Of a stretch of DNA of 63,806 bases, positions 26,067 through 34,795 are shown one piece after another; within the stretch, counting starts at the first letter, position 1, and each line of letters begins with the position of its first letter. Source of the DNA: Brevibacterium moorei (GTDB lineage Bacteria > Actinomycetota > Actinomycetes > Actinomycetales > Brevibacteriaceae); assembly GCF_024580735.1 (NCBI RefSeq), contig NZ_JANIJX010000022.1, forward strand, positions 1 to 63,806. The letters run 5' to 3'. Under the pieces are notes generated by a model that saw only the letters and a list, made by a program, of their open reading frames with translations, was not told the DNA's origin and searched no databases. The position numbers were made by a program, and so were the translations under genes.

Positions 26067-26972
26067 ATGCGGGCAAGGGTTCTTCTGGCACCGGCCGTTC
26101 TGGCCGTGGGCCTCATCATGGCCACCACTCAGGTCACGAACGCGCAGGCGGACGCCGCGCTGACCTCTCAGACCGGACAGAGCGCGGCACAGAAAGCCGC
26201 CTCCGTGGACATCTCCGCGGGTGACTCGGACCTGGCGACGACGCCGGCGGACCAGCCCTCCGCCCAGCCGACGGACGGCGCCTCCGGGGATGCGACCTCG
26301 CCGGCGGGGACCAGCGCAGGTGCCACCGACGGACACGACGATACGACGGCGGTCGACGTCTCGGGCGTCAAGGCAGTGCCCGCCACCGCGAAACTCACCG
26401 GCGAGGAATCCGCCAAGGGGCTCAAGGTGACGTTCTCCGGGCTCGAACGCGGGGCCACCTACTTCACCACGGTGGCTGCCGGGCCCACCTCACTTGACAG
26501 CGCCACCCCCGTGACCTTCACCGCCGACGCCCCCACCAAGACCGTGACCTATGCGCCGCACGCCGCGGGTATCTCCGGGGGCGAGAACCACGTCTACGTC
26601 GAGGACGCCTCCGGGACCCGGCACGAGCTGGCCTCCTTCGAGGTGACCTCGCCGCTGCCCGACCCGCGGTTCACACTGGACACCACGCGGATCTCCACGA
26701 ACGACCTGGCCGTCAAGGGCGTCAACGTCAAGGCGCAGGCCGCCGGCGGGGACGACGACCACCTGACCGTCAGCCTGCTGGAGCACTTCGCACCGGGCAG
26801 CGCACAGAGCGATCCCGAGCCCATGGCCGGGACCTCGGCCGCCGCCGGCGATGACGGTCTGGCCGATATGAATCTCAAGGCGCTCAACATCGACCCGGGC
26901 CAGTACTCGGTGGTCGTGTACAACGACGCGGGCACGATCCTGTACGAACAGATCCTCACCGTCGTCGGCTGA
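26067..26972 (+). CDS. Secreted protein sharing a domain with the LPXTG protein
   Basis: 301 residues. Signal peptide MRARVLLAPAVLAVGLIMAT with cleavage near NAQA. A Thr/Ser/Asp/Pro-rich segment (about 50-90) precedes two units: VKAVPATAKLTGEESAKGLK followed by a strand pattern, and TLDTTRISTNDLAVKGVNVK. The pattern (hydrophobic start, KGV, VSGL-type turn) matches the repeated domain of the protein at 20100-21305. There is no LPXTG motif, so it should be released or held by other means. Function unknown; the two proteins frame the ABC-YhgE-lipid kinase group. Confidence 0.7.
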   Translation: MRARVLLAPAVLAVGLIMATTQVTNAQADAALTSQTGQSAAQKAASVDISAGDSDLATTPADQPSAQPTDGASGDATSPAGTSAGATDGHDDTTAVDVSGVKAVPATAKLTGEESAKGLKVTFSGLERGATYFTTVAAGPTSLDSATPVTFTADAPTKTVTYAPHAAGISGGENHVYVEDASGTRHELASFEVTSPLPDPRFTLDTTRISTNDLAVKGVNVKAQAAGGDDDHLTVSLLEHFAPGSAQSDPEPMAGTSAAAGDDGLADMNLKALNIDPGQYSVVVYNDAGTILYEQILTVVG

Positions 26973-27124
26973 GCTCGGCTGAGTCCGGCTGCGGCTGAGA
27001 CGGTCCGTTCCACGGGCGCTCCGATATCCTCGGGGCGCCCGTTTCGCGTCTAGGCTGGTGGGCGGAAGACCAGCCATCCCCGGCGCCGGACACGCGCCGA
27101 ACATCCCTACAAAGGAAGAGTCCC

Positions 27125-28705
27125 ATGGCGAAGCTGAAGAAGATCGCACGAGGCCGCAAGCTTGCGGAACAGGCACTGCACGAACGCGGAACGGTCGCCA
27201 GCGAACTGGCGGGAAGGGAATCCTCCCACCATGAGGGTTTCCTGGCCCATCTGAATATCAAGACCGGCTGGTTCTTCCTGGCCTTCGCCGCACTCATCGC
27301 AGTCCTGTTGCTGCCCACCGGCGACGACCTGCCCCTGGCCGGCAAGCAGGCTCTGGCGATCCTGGCCTTCGCCGTCATCATGTGGGTGACCGAGGCCGTG
27401 AGCTACCCGGTGTCGTCGGTGATGGTGCTGGGACTGATCGCGATCATGGTGTCCTTCGCCCCACCCGTTGACGACCCGGGTGCCGGCGCCATGGGAACCG
27501 CTGCCTCGCTGAAACTGGCGCTGGGAGGATTCGCGTCCTCGGCCGTGGCACTGGTCGCAGCCGCCCTGGCCCTGGCAGCCGCCATGCAGGCCACCGGGCT
27601 GCACAAGAGGCTGGCCCTGCTGGTGCTCAAGTTCGCCGGCGAGAAGACCAGCCACATCGTGGTCGGCGCGATCGTCATCTCCATCATCCTGGCCTTCTTC
27701 GTGCCGTCCGCCACCGCCCGCGCCGGCGCCGTGGTGCCGATTCTCCTCGGCATGGTCGCGGCCTTCGGAATGGCCACCAACTCGAAACTGGGCGCCCTGC
27801 TCATCATCACGGCGGTCCAGGCCGTGTCGATCTGGAACGTCGGCATCAAGACCGCCGCCGCGCAGAACCAGGTGGCGATCGGCTTCATCCAGGATCAGAT
27901 GCACACGAATGTGTCCTGGGGCCAGTGGCTGTTGTGGGCCGCCCCCTGGTCGATCCTCATGTCGATCGCACTGTTCTTCGTCATGCGCTGGGCGATTAAG
28001 CCCGAGACCGACCGGATCGAGGGCGGACGCGCCGTCATCGATGCGAACCTGAAGGAACTGGGACCGCTGAGCGCCAAGGAGATCCGGCTGATCATCGTGG
28101 CCGTGCTGCTGCTGGCCTGCTGGGCGACCGAGGACCTGCACGGCATCGACTCGACGACCACCACGCTCATCGCCATCGGCATCCTGCTGACCCCGCGGAT
28201 CGGCGTATTCAGCTGGAAGACCGTGGAGAAGCTCATCAACTGGGGCACGCTCATCGTGTTCGCGATCGGCATCTCGCTGGGCAGCCTGCTGCTGAACACG
28301 GGAGCCGCGACCTGGCTGTCGGAGAAGACCTTCGGCGCACTGGGGATCTCGAACATGCCGATGCTGGCGATGATCGCACTGGTCAGCCTGTTCACGATCC
28401 TCATCCACCTGGGCTTCGCCTCCGCCACATCGCTGAGCTCGGCCCTGATCCCGGTGTTCATCGCGCTGGCCACCTCGATCCCGGGCGGTGCGCAGGGCGG
28501 GCTGGGCTTCGTCATCATCCAGCAGTTCGTCATCAGCTTCGGCTTCCTGCTGCCGGTGTCCGCCCCGCAGAACATGCTGGGCTACGGCACTGGCGCCTTC
28601 ACCGCCAAGCAGTTCCTCAAGACGGGCATCCCGCTGACCGTGATCGGCTATGTGCTGGTCGTGGTGTTGTCGGCCACCTACTGGAAGTGGATCGGCCTGG
28701 TCTGA
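27125..28705 (+). CDS. SLC13/DASS-family anion transporter
   Basis: 526 residues, about 12 membrane segments after a 45-residue charged N-terminus. Family marks include FVPSATARAGAVVPI (substrate and Na+ site, SNT-like region), ALLIITAVQAVSIWNVGI, and the second half repeat with FASATSLSSALIPVF and LLPVSAPQNMLGYGTGAF. Members import dicarboxylates or related anions with sodium. No metabolic gene nearby tells the substrate. RBS AAAGGAAG precedes ATG 27125. Confidence 0.85.
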   Translation: MAKLKKIARGRKLAEQALHERGTVASELAGRESSHHEGFLAHLNIKTGWFFLAFAALIAVLLLPTGDDLPLAGKQALAILAFAVIMWVTEAVSYPVSSVMVLGLIAIMVSFAPPVDDPGAGAMGTAASLKLALGGFASSAVALVAAALALAAAMQATGLHKRLALLVLKFAGEKTSHIVVGAIVISIILAFFVPSATARAGAVVPILLGMVAAFGMATNSKLGALLIITAVQAVSIWNVGIKTAAAQNQVAIGFIQDQMHTNVSWGQWLLWAAPWSILMSIALFFVMRWAIKPETDRIEGGRAVIDANLKELGPLSAKEIRLIIVAVLLLACWATEDLHGIDSTTTTLIAIGILLTPRIGVFSWKTVEKLINWGTLIVFAIGISLGSLLLNTGAATWLSEKTFGALGISNMPMLAMIALVSLFTILIHLGFASATSLSSALIPVFIALATSIPGGAQGGLGFVIIQQFVISFGFLLPVSAPQNMLGYGTGAFTAKQFLKTGIPLTVIGYVLVVVLSATYWKWIGLV

Positions 28706-28716
28706 GGAGGATGACC

Positions 28717-29028
28717 ATGAGTGAGCCCGCTCCCGATGTGACCCCGCCCGGGTCCGCGCCGGTTCCCGATCCCGCGTGGAGTTGGAAGCTGCACGATTCG
28801 CGTGGGGCCTCGAGCATCTGCACAATGCTGGTGCTGCTGGGCGCCACGGTCGTCTGGATCGCCGCGCTGTCACACGACACGACCCTGTGGGTCCTGGCTC
28901 CGGTGCTGGGCGCCGGTGCCGCGGTGATCACCGTGCTGCGGGCTCGGAACCTCTGGCTGCTGGCCTGGGCGATCGTGGCGATCCTCAGCCCCGCCTACTA
29001 TCTGCCGCTCGCCGGCGGGATGAACTGA
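28717..29028 (+). CDS. Small membrane protein downstream of anion transporter
   Basis: 103 residues with two or three hydrophobic segments (about 35-55, 57-75, 78-96) after a Pro-rich N-terminus. The start ATG 28717 is fixed by GGAGG 6 bases upstream, which directly follows the transporter stop, so the two are cotranscribed. It may be a transporter accessory subunit, but nothing in the sequence proves it. Not recognised. Confidence 0.65.
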   Translation: MSEPAPDVTPPGSAPVPDPAWSWKLHDSRGASSICTMLVLLGATVVWIAALSHDTTLWVLAPVLGAGAAVITVLRARNLWLLAWAIVAILSPAYYLPLAGGMN

Positions 29029-29049
29029 GACAGACGGCGGCTGCGGGTG

Positions 29050-29140
29050 AGCAGTCATTTTGGTCTGGCGCCCGCACGATTCGCAGGCGATTTGGTCCGA
29101 GAATCCCGCCTAGAATCAGACCAACTTGACTGCTCATCGA
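29050..29140. repeat. Palindromic intergenic repeat, family 1, copy 3 (diverged)
   Basis: GCAGTCATTTTGGTC at 29051-29065 (one change from motif D), a partial second copy ATTTGGTCCGA at 29090-29100, and an inverted copy around 29116-29135. The order D, D, reverse D and the trailing ATCGA match copies 1 and 2. Confidence 0.75.
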
Positions 29141-29179
29141 GGAGGATGAACTGAGTCAGTCGGCGTAGAGTTGTGACCC

Positions 29180-29941
29180 ATGAGCATTGAGGACATTCGG
29201 CGGGATCTGGACCTGCGAGCAGTCGGGGAGATCTTCTATCTGCGCACCCTGGACCAGTTGACGGTCAACGTCTTGGACGGCGAATCCGGTCTACCCGGCT
29301 GGACCCGCAAGCACGTGGCCGTGCACATGATCAACAACGCCGAGGCCCTGATGCGGCTGCTCGATTGGGCGACTACGGGTGTGGAGAACCCCATGTACCC
29401 CTCCCGCACGGTTCGCGATGCAGAGATCGAAGAGGGTGTGGCGACGATCGAGGTCTCGGACGTCCGCGGCATCAGCCACGAGGTCGCAGTGGAACTCGCC
29501 GCCGCCCTGCCCGAGCCCGAATCCCCCGCCTGGGATGCTCAGGTGCTCAACGGCCGTGGTGAGCCGATCATGGCAGCCGCGATTCCGTGGATGCGGGCGC
29601 GCGAGGCCCTGCTGCATGCCCTTGACCTCAACATCGGGATGACCGCCCTGGACTTCCCCACAGCCGCCATCGACCGGCTGCTGACCGACGTGGAAACGGT
29701 GTGGGCGGCCCGCGCCGAACCTGCGAACTTCCTCCTGCACATCACCGACCGACCGGATCGCCCCGAACTGGCGAACTACCTCCTGGCCTGCGGCGATGCC
29801 GCGGCTTTCAGCGCCGAACCGGTCGAACTGACGGGCGAGGCCGCAGAGCTCGTCTCGTTCCTGCTGGGCAGGGGCTGGCCCCGCGGGCAGGCCCCGGCCG
29901 GGACCTCGGCGTCGGTGCCGCAACCACCCGCCTGGCTGTAG
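29180..29941 (+). CDS. Maleylpyruvate isomerase-family, mycothiol-dependent enzyme
   Basis: 253 residues. The DinB-like N-terminal helix bundle shows GWTRKHVAVHMINNAEALMRL with the first metal histidine, and IPWMRAREALLHALDLNIG with the second metal ligand set (H..D). The C-terminal domain (TDRPDRPELANYLLACGDAA...VSFLLGRG) is the usual MDMPI C-terminal part. Members use mycothiol to isomerise maleylpyruvate or to modify thiol-reactive compounds. The presence of this family fits an actinomycete that makes mycothiol. The ATG lies 8 bases after TAGAGT (29166-29171) with no ribosome binding site. Confidence 0.82.
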   Translation: MSIEDIRRDLDLRAVGEIFYLRTLDQLTVNVLDGESGLPGWTRKHVAVHMINNAEALMRLLDWATTGVENPMYPSRTVRDAEIEEGVATIEVSDVRGISHEVAVELAAALPEPESPAWDAQVLNGRGEPIMAAAIPWMRAREALLHALDLNIGMTALDFPTAAIDRLLTDVETVWAARAEPANFLLHITDRPDRPELANYLLACGDAAAFSAEPVELTGEAAELVSFLLGRGWPRGQAPAGTSASVPQPPAWL

Positions 29942-29958
29942 AGGAGGCCAAACGCGTT

Positions 29959-30012
29959 GTGGTTCCCGTTTGGGGCCGTCGCTTCGAAACGACGGCCCCA
30001 AGCGGGAACCAC
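29959..30012. terminator. 23-bp hairpin between convergent isomerase-family gene and hspR
   Basis: Arms 29959-29981 and 29990-30012 pair over 23 bases with one G-T type mismatch; the loop is 8 bases. It lies between two convergent genes, so it probably ends both transcripts. Confidence 0.75.
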
Positions 30013-30037
30013 GACTGACTTTCCGGGAGCGTCCGCC

Positions 30038-30535
30038 TCAGCCGCGGCGGGGGCCCTGTTTGGACCGCGGTCCCGCGGTCCGCACGCCCACCACGGTCCC
30101 CGTCACCGAGGCCGCGGGCAGTTCCGCGATCGCGTGCGACATCCGCCGCGCCCGGCTGCGCTGGTAGGGATCGGCCACCGTCACGTCCCCGCCCATTCCT
30201 GCGGCGAAGATCCGATTCGCCTGGGCCAGCCGGCTCAGCGCCGCATCCAGTTGCACGCCGAGGCTCTGCAGCTGCGAATGCGCGTCTGCGACCTCCTCGC
30301 GCAGCTGCAGGATTCGCTTGATCCCGGCCAGACTGACGCCCTCGTCCTGGCTCAGGCTCTGCACCAGGCGCAGCTTCTCGATGTCACTGGCCGAATACCT
30401 GCGGCCGCGACCGGGAGTGCGTTTGGGCGTGACCAGACCCATACGGTCGTATTGCCGTAGGGTCTGCGGGTGCATGCCCGCAAGCTCTGCGGCCACGGAT
30501 ATCACGTAGACCGCGGCATGTGGGTCGATCTCCAT
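30038..30535 (-). CDS. hspR: Heat-shock repressor HspR (MerR family)
   Basis: 165 residues. The MerR helix-turn-helix is clear: YVISVAAELAGMHPQTLRQYDRMGLV, then TPGRGRRYSASDIEKLRLV and a coiled-coil (GIKRILQLREEVADAHSQL). HspR represses the dnaK operon by binding HAIR operators (CTTGAGT-N7-ACTCAAG) and works with DnaK. A HAIR-like site is present before dnaK in this window. I start at ATG 30535, 9 bases after AGGAGG; the GTG at 30541 would be only 3 bases from it. The C-terminal tail is Arg/Gly/Pro-rich. It is the last gene of the operon. Confidence 0.92.
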   Translation of the reverse strand: MEIDPHAAVYVISVAAELAGMHPQTLRQYDRMGLVTPKRTPGRGRRYSASDIEKLRLVQSLSQDEGVSLAGIKRILQLREEVADAHSQLQSLGVQLDAALSRLAQANRIFAAGMGGDVTVADPYQRSRARRMSHAIAELPAASVTGTVVGVRTAGPRSKQGPRRG

Positions 30536-30601
30536 GGCCACTCACCTCCTCCTTGATTCGATCATGCATCAGTGCGCCGACCGGCACCGGCACGGTGCCG
30601 G

Positions 30602-30655
30602 CCGGCGCCGTGTTCGGTGCCGCGCCGGCGCCGTGTTCGGTGCCGCGCCGGCGCC
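30602..30655. repeat. 23-bp tandem repeat between dnaJ and hspR
   Basis: CCGGCGCCGTGTTCGGTGCC plus GCG is repeated at 30602-30624 and 30625-30647, followed by a partial third unit CCGGCGCC. Each unit is itself partly palindromic (GGCGCC). It fills the gap between dnaJ stop and the hspR ribosome binding site. Confidence 0.85.
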
Positions 30656-30663
30656 AGCGCAAC

Positions 30664-31683
30664 TCAGCTGTTCTTCGCCTTCGCGTACAGATCGGCGCGC
30701 GGGTCCTCGCCCTCGGTGGCCTTGGCGAAGGCCTCGACCGCCTGCTTCGCGTCCTTGCTCATCCGCTGCGGCACGTGGACCTCGACGGTGACCAGCAGAT
30801 CGCCGGTGTGCTTCTTCGTCTCGATCCCCTTGCCGCGCACGCGCAGCACGCGCCCCGACGGGGTGCCGGCAGGCACCTTGAGCCGTACGGGGAAGCCGGA
30901 CAGAGTGGGAACCTGGACCTCTGCGCCCAGGGCGGCCTCGGCGAATGTCACCGGCACGGTCACCCGCAGGTTGTCACCGTCACGGGTGAACACAGGATGC
31001 GGTTCGACGTTGACCGTCAGCACCACATCGCCGGCCTCGCCGCCGTTGGGACTGGCCTTGCCCTTGCCGCGCAGGCGGACCTTCTGGCCGTCCTTGACGC
31101 CGATCGGCGTGCGCACGTTCAGCGGCGAACCGTTGGGCATCTTGAGCTTGACCGTGGCGCCTTTGGCGGCCTCCGTGAAGGACAGGCGCGTAGACGCCTT
31201 GATGTCCCCGCCCTTGACAGGGCCGGGCTGATAGCCCCGGCCACCGCCAAAGCCGCCACCGCCGAAGGCCCCGCCGAACAGATCGGACAGGTCCGGGCCA
31301 CCGGCACCGCCGAAGCCACCGGGACCGCCACTGTACTGGCCGCGGCCGCCGCCGGAGTTGAACAGCCCGGAGAACACGTCCTCGAAACCGCCACCGGCGC
31401 CACCTGGACCACCGGCGCCCGCGGTGAAACGCGCGCCCGAGCCCATCGCGCGGACCTGGTCATACTGCTTGCGGGTCTCCTTGTCGGCCAGCACCTGGTG
31501 GGCCGCGCTGATCTCCTTGAACTTCTCCTCGGCCTTCTTATCACCAGGATTCGCATCCGGATGGTACTTGCGAGCCAGCTTCCGATAGGCCTTTTTGATG
31601 TCCGCGTCGGAGGCGTCCTTGTCGACCCCGAGGACCTTGTAGTAGTCCTTCTCGAACCACTCATTCTGAGGCCCGGCGTTCAT
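30664..31683 (-). CDS. dnaJ: DnaJ-type cochaperone without zinc finger
   Basis: 339 residues. The J domain (about 12-77) carries the HPD motif in [12 protein letters not shown], which stimulates DnaK ATPase. A very Gly/Phe-rich region (about 90-150) follows, then the two C-terminal substrate-binding domains. The four CxxCxGxG zinc motifs are absent, so it is of the CbpA-like class although it sits in the dnaK operon. Start ATG 31683 with AGGAGG about 7 bases upstream. The gap of 159 bases after grpE contains no hairpin that I can see. Confidence 0.92.
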   Translation of the reverse strand: MNAGPQNEWFEKDYYKVLGVDKDASDADIKKAYRKLARKYHPDANPGDKKAEEKFKEISAAHQVLADKETRKQYDQVRAMGSGARFTAGAGGPGGAGGGFEDVFSGLFNSGGGRGQYSGGPGGFGGAGGPDLSDLFGGAFGGGGFGGGRGYQPGPVKGGDIKASTRLSFTEAAKGATVKLKMPNGSPLNVRTPIGVKDGQKVRLRGKGKASPNGGEAGDVVLTVNVEPHPVFTRDGDNLRVTVPVTFAEAALGAEVQVPTLSGFPVRLKVPAGTPSGRVLRVRGKGIETKKHTGDLLVTVEVHVPQRMSKDAKQAVEAFAKATEGEDPRADLYAKAKNS

Positions 31684-31842
31684 CTGGCACCTCCTTTCCG
31701 CAGGACGTCATTCCCGCTTGCGGGATCACTCCCGCTGATTGTCTTCATCGTTTCCAAAATCTTATGGCGGTGGCGGCCGATCCCCCGGCTTGTCCCGGGA
31801 ATCGACCGCCACCGATCATGTATGCGCCGACTCAGTCGGAGG

Positions 31843-32544
31843 TCACTCCTCCGGCAGGTGCACGCCTACGCGGGCCGCGCGGATCACGCGCTCGCCCAGC
31901 TTGTAACCCGGCTGCATGACGAGGAACACGGTGGGCTCCTCGACTGCGCCGTTGGGCTGCTGCATCAGAGCCTCGTGCAGAGCGGGGTCGAACTCGTCGC
32001 CCACCGCGCCATACTGTTCGACGCCCACCTTGGACAGCGCCTCGAGCAGCTTGTTCACATGGGTCTCGAAGGGCCCCGTGACATCGCCGGCGTCGGCGGC
32101 CAGCTTAACCTCGTCGAGCACCGGGATGAGCGCCTCGACCAGGGCAGCCGAACCGGCCTCCTTGGCCTTGGCCTGATCGCGCTCCGAGCGGCGGCGGTAG
32201 GCCGCGTACTCGGCGTTCAGACGCTGCAGGTCATCCAGGTACTTCGCGGCCTCATCGGCCACCGGGGCCTCGGCGGTCCCTGCCGTGGCGTCCGAGCCCT
32301 GGCCGGCCGTGGCGTCTGCCGACGCACCGTCCGTCGGGGCCGAGGCCGCGGATTCCTCCGCGGCCTCGGCAGCTGCTGCGGCGTTGCCGTCGGCGGCCGC
32401 CCGCTCGGCTGCGGATTCCTCCGCGGTCTGTTCCTGCGGCTCGCGCACCTCGCCCGTCTCCGGGTCGATGCGGCGCTTGTCGGCGAAGGTGAACGACTGT
32501 TCCTGGGACTCGCCCGAAGCGCCGCCCTGATCAGGAGTAGTCAT
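31843..32544 (-). CDS. grpE: Nucleotide exchange factor GrpE
   Basis: 233 residues. GrpE exchanges ADP for ATP on DnaK. An acidic, Ala-rich disordered N-terminus (about 1-95) precedes the long helix (YLDDLQRLNAEYAAYRRRSE) and the C-terminal beta domain with GDEFDPALHEALMQQP and GYKLGERVIRAARVGV. The ATG overlaps the dnaK stop by one base (TAATG), so translation is coupled; GAGGAG lies within the dnaK end. Confidence 0.94.
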   Translation of the reverse strand: MTTPDQGGASGESQEQSFTFADKRRIDPETGEVREPQEQTAEESAAERAAADGNAAAAAEAAEESAASAPTDGASADATAGQGSDATAGTAEAPVADEAAKYLDDLQRLNAEYAAYRRRSERDQAKAKEAGSAALVEALIPVLDEVKLAADAGDVTGPFETHVNKLLEALSKVGVEQYGAVGDEFDPALHEALMQQPNGAVEEPTVFLVMQPGYKLGERVIRAARVGVHLPEE

Positions 32545-34397
32545 TACTTCTTCTCCTCGTCATCGTCTTCCACGACCTCGGCGTCGACGACATCGTCATC
32601 GGCGGAACCGGTGGACTCGGCACCCTCGGCGCCCGCCTCCGGAGCGGCGTTCGCGTACAGGGCCTCGCCCAGCTTGGTCTGCGAGGCGGTCAGCTTCTCC
32701 AGCGCGGATTCCACAGCGGAATCGTCGTCGCCCTTGAGGGCTTCCTTCAGCGCGTCGACGTCGGCCTGGACCTCGGTGCGGACATCTTCGGGCAGCTTGT
32801 CCTCGTTGTCCTTGATGACCTTCTCCGTGGAGTAGGCCAGGTTCTCCGCCTGGTTGCGCTTATCGGCGGCCTCACGGCGCGCCTTGTCCTCATTGGCGTG
32901 CTCTTCGGCTTCCTTGACCATGCGATCGATGTCGCTCTGGTCCAGGCCCTGGCCGCCGGTCAGCGTCACGGACGCCTCCTTGCCGGTGCCCTTGTCCTTA
33001 GCGGACACGTGCACGATGCCGTTGGCGTCGATGTCGAAGGACACCTCGATCTGCGGCACGCCACGGGGGGCCGGGGCGATGCCGGACAGTTCGAAGTTGC
33101 CCAGCAGCTTGTTGTCCGAGGTGAACTCGCGCTCGCCCTGGTACACCTGGATCGACACGGAGGGCTGATTGTCCTCGGCCGTGGTGAAGGTCTCCGACTT
33201 CTTGGTGGGAATCGGGGTGTTGCGCTCGATCAGCTTGGTCATCACGCCGCCCTTGGTCTCCAGACCCAGCGACAGCGGGGTCACGTCGATCAGCAGCACG
33301 TCCTTGCGTTCACCCTTGAGCACGCCGGCCTGGACGGCGGCGCCGATGGCGACGACCTCGTCCGGGTTGACGCCCTTGTTGGGCTCACGGCCGTCGGTCA
33401 GCTTCTTGACCATGTCGGACACGGCGGGCATACGGGTCGAACCGCCGACCAGCACGACGTGGTCGATCTCGGAGACCTTGACGCCGGCGTCCTTGATGAC
33501 GGTTTCGAAGGGCTTGCGGGTGCGCTCCAGCAGATCCGAGGTCAGTTCTTCGAACTTCGCGCGGGTCAGCGACTCGTCCAGGTGGATCGGGCCGTTCTCG
33601 CTCATCGACAGGTACTGCAGGCTGATGTTGGTGCTGGTCGCCGAGGACAGTTCCTTCTTGGCCTGTTCCGCGGCCTCCTTCAGGCGCTGCAGGGCGGTGG
33701 TGTCCTTTGCCAGGTCCACGCCGTCCTTGTTCTTGACCTGCTTGATCAGGTAGTCGACGATCCGCTGATCCCAGTCGTCGCCGCCCAAGCGGTTATCGCC
33801 CGAGGTGGCGCGCACCTGAATGGTGGAGAAGTCGTCTTCGTCCTTGCCGACTTCCAGCAGGGACACATCGAAGGTGCCGCCACCGAGGTCGAAGACCAGG
33901 ATGAGTTCGTCTTCCTTGCCGCGCTCCAGGCCGTAGGCCAGGGCCGCTGCGGTCGGTTCGTTGATGATGCGCAGGACGTTCAGGCCGGCGATCTGGCCGG
34001 CGTCCTTGGTCGCCTGGCGTTCCGCGTCGTTGAAGTAGGCGGGGACGGTGATGACCGCGTCGGTCACCGTGTCCTGCAGGTATTCCTCAGCATCGTGCTT
34101 GAGCTTCTGCAGGATGCGGGCGGAGACCTCCGGTGCGGTCATGGACTTGCCACCCAGTTCGGTGGTCCAGTCGGTGCCCATGTGGCGCTTGACGGAGGCG
34201 ACCGTGTTCTTGACGTTGGTGACGGCCTGGCGCTTGGCGATTTCGCCGACCAGGGAGTCGCCGTTCTTGTTCACCGCGACGACCGACGGGGTGGTGCGGC
34301 CACCCTCCGCGTTCGCGATGACCTTCGGCTCGCCGCCTTCCAGAACGGCGACGACCGAGTTCGTGGTTCCGAGGTCGATACCCACTGCACGAGACAT
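32544..34397 (-). CDS. dnaK: Hsp70 chaperone DnaK
   Basis: 617 residues. The ATPase domain begins [20 protein letters not shown] and contains [31 protein letters not shown] and [12 protein letters not shown]. The substrate-binding domain has [11 protein letters not shown] and the interdomain VLLIDV linker. The C-terminal tail is Glu/Asp-rich and ends EDDDEEKK. Start ATG 34397 with GGAAGGA 8 bases upstream; the longer frame to 34484 is not supported. First gene of dnaK-grpE-dnaJ-hspR, under a HAIR-like operator. Confidence 0.97.
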   Translation of the reverse strand: MSRAVGIDLGTTNSVVAVLEGGEPKVIANAEGGRTTPSVVAVNKNGDSLVGEIAKRQAVTNVKNTVASVKRHMGTDWTTELGGKSMTAPEVSARILQKLKHDAEEYLQDTVTDAVITVPAYFNDAERQATKDAGQIAGLNVLRIINEPTAAALAYGLERGKEDELILVFDLGGGTFDVSLLEVGKDEDDFSTIQVRATSGDNRLGGDDWDQRIVDYLIKQVKNKDGVDLAKDTTALQRLKEAAEQAKKELSSATSTNISLQYLSMSENGPIHLDESLTRAKFEELTSDLLERTRKPFETVIKDAGVKVSEIDHVVLVGGSTRMPAVSDMVKKLTDGREPNKGVNPDEVVAIGAAVQAGVLKGERKDVLLIDVTPLSLGLETKGGVMTKLIERNTPIPTKKSETFTTAEDNQPSVSIQVYQGEREFTSDNKLLGNFELSGIAPAPRGVPQIEVSFDIDANGIVHVSAKDKGTGKEASVTLTGGQGLDQSDIDRMVKEAEEHANEDKARREAADKRNQAENLAYSTEKVIKDNEDKLPEDVRTEVQADVDALKEALKGDDDSAVESALEKLTASQTKLGEALYANAAPEAGAEGAESTGSADDDVVDAEVVEDDDEEKK

Positions 34398-34528
34398 ATG
34401 TTGAATCCTTCCCTTGACTATCGCTGTCTGTTGCGCCCGGGGCCGGTCCCGCTGTGCGGGGCCTCCTGAGCGCCTCCGGCTCAATCCTTCTGCATCGGAC
34501 CGAACCAGTCAAACTGCTTGTCAGTAAA

Positions 34529-34553
34529 CTTGCGTACACCTGACTCAACTATA
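34529..34553 (-). promoter_or_regulatory. HAIR-like operator and -10 region upstream of dnaK
   Basis: CTTGCGT-N7-ACTCAAC at 34529-34549 matches the HspR site CTTGAGT-N7-ACTCAAG at 12 of 14 positions. On the minus strand TATAGT (34548-34553) lies directly upstream of it. HspR bound here would shut the dnaK operon; heat would relieve it. Confidence 0.75.
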
Positions 34554-34601
34554 GGGGCGCGGGGTTTATTCCGAGCGGGTGAAAAAGTTTTCCGGAGGGG
34601 C

Positions 34602-34716
34602 GTTTCCCAGTCGATGAAAGCGTGCTTCATCGACTGGCCGGTTCATGTAGCCCTGCAGGTCCGGGGACTGCATGAACCGGCCGGTGGATGAGTCAAGGGC
34701 GTATCGAGTGGGAAAC
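34602..34716. repeat. Multi-arm inverted repeat structure between dnaK and MFS gene
   Basis: Three nested or adjacent stems: an outer stem GTTTCCCA (34602-34609) with TGGGAAAC (34709-34716), a stem of 11 bp (34608-34618 with 34626-34636) and a stem of 11 bp (34637-34647 with 34671-34681). The outer and first inner stems share two bases, so they would compete at the base. It separates two divergent genes. Role unknown. Confidence 0.7.
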
Positions 34717-34750
34717 ACCGCCGGACCAAGGTGACCCTCACAACAGAAAA

Positions 34751-34779
34751 TTGACTTTAAGTCATATACACCTGAACCT
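34751..34779 (+). promoter_or_regulatory. Promoter with 13-base palindrome for MFS transporter
   Basis: TTGACT (34751-34756), 17-base spacer, GAACCT (34774-34779). The palindrome TGACTT-T-AAGTCA (34752-34764) overlaps the -35, so a dimeric regulator is expected to act there. No regulator gene is next to it. Confidence 0.55.
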
Positions 34780-34795
34780 GTGCCACACTAACGGC

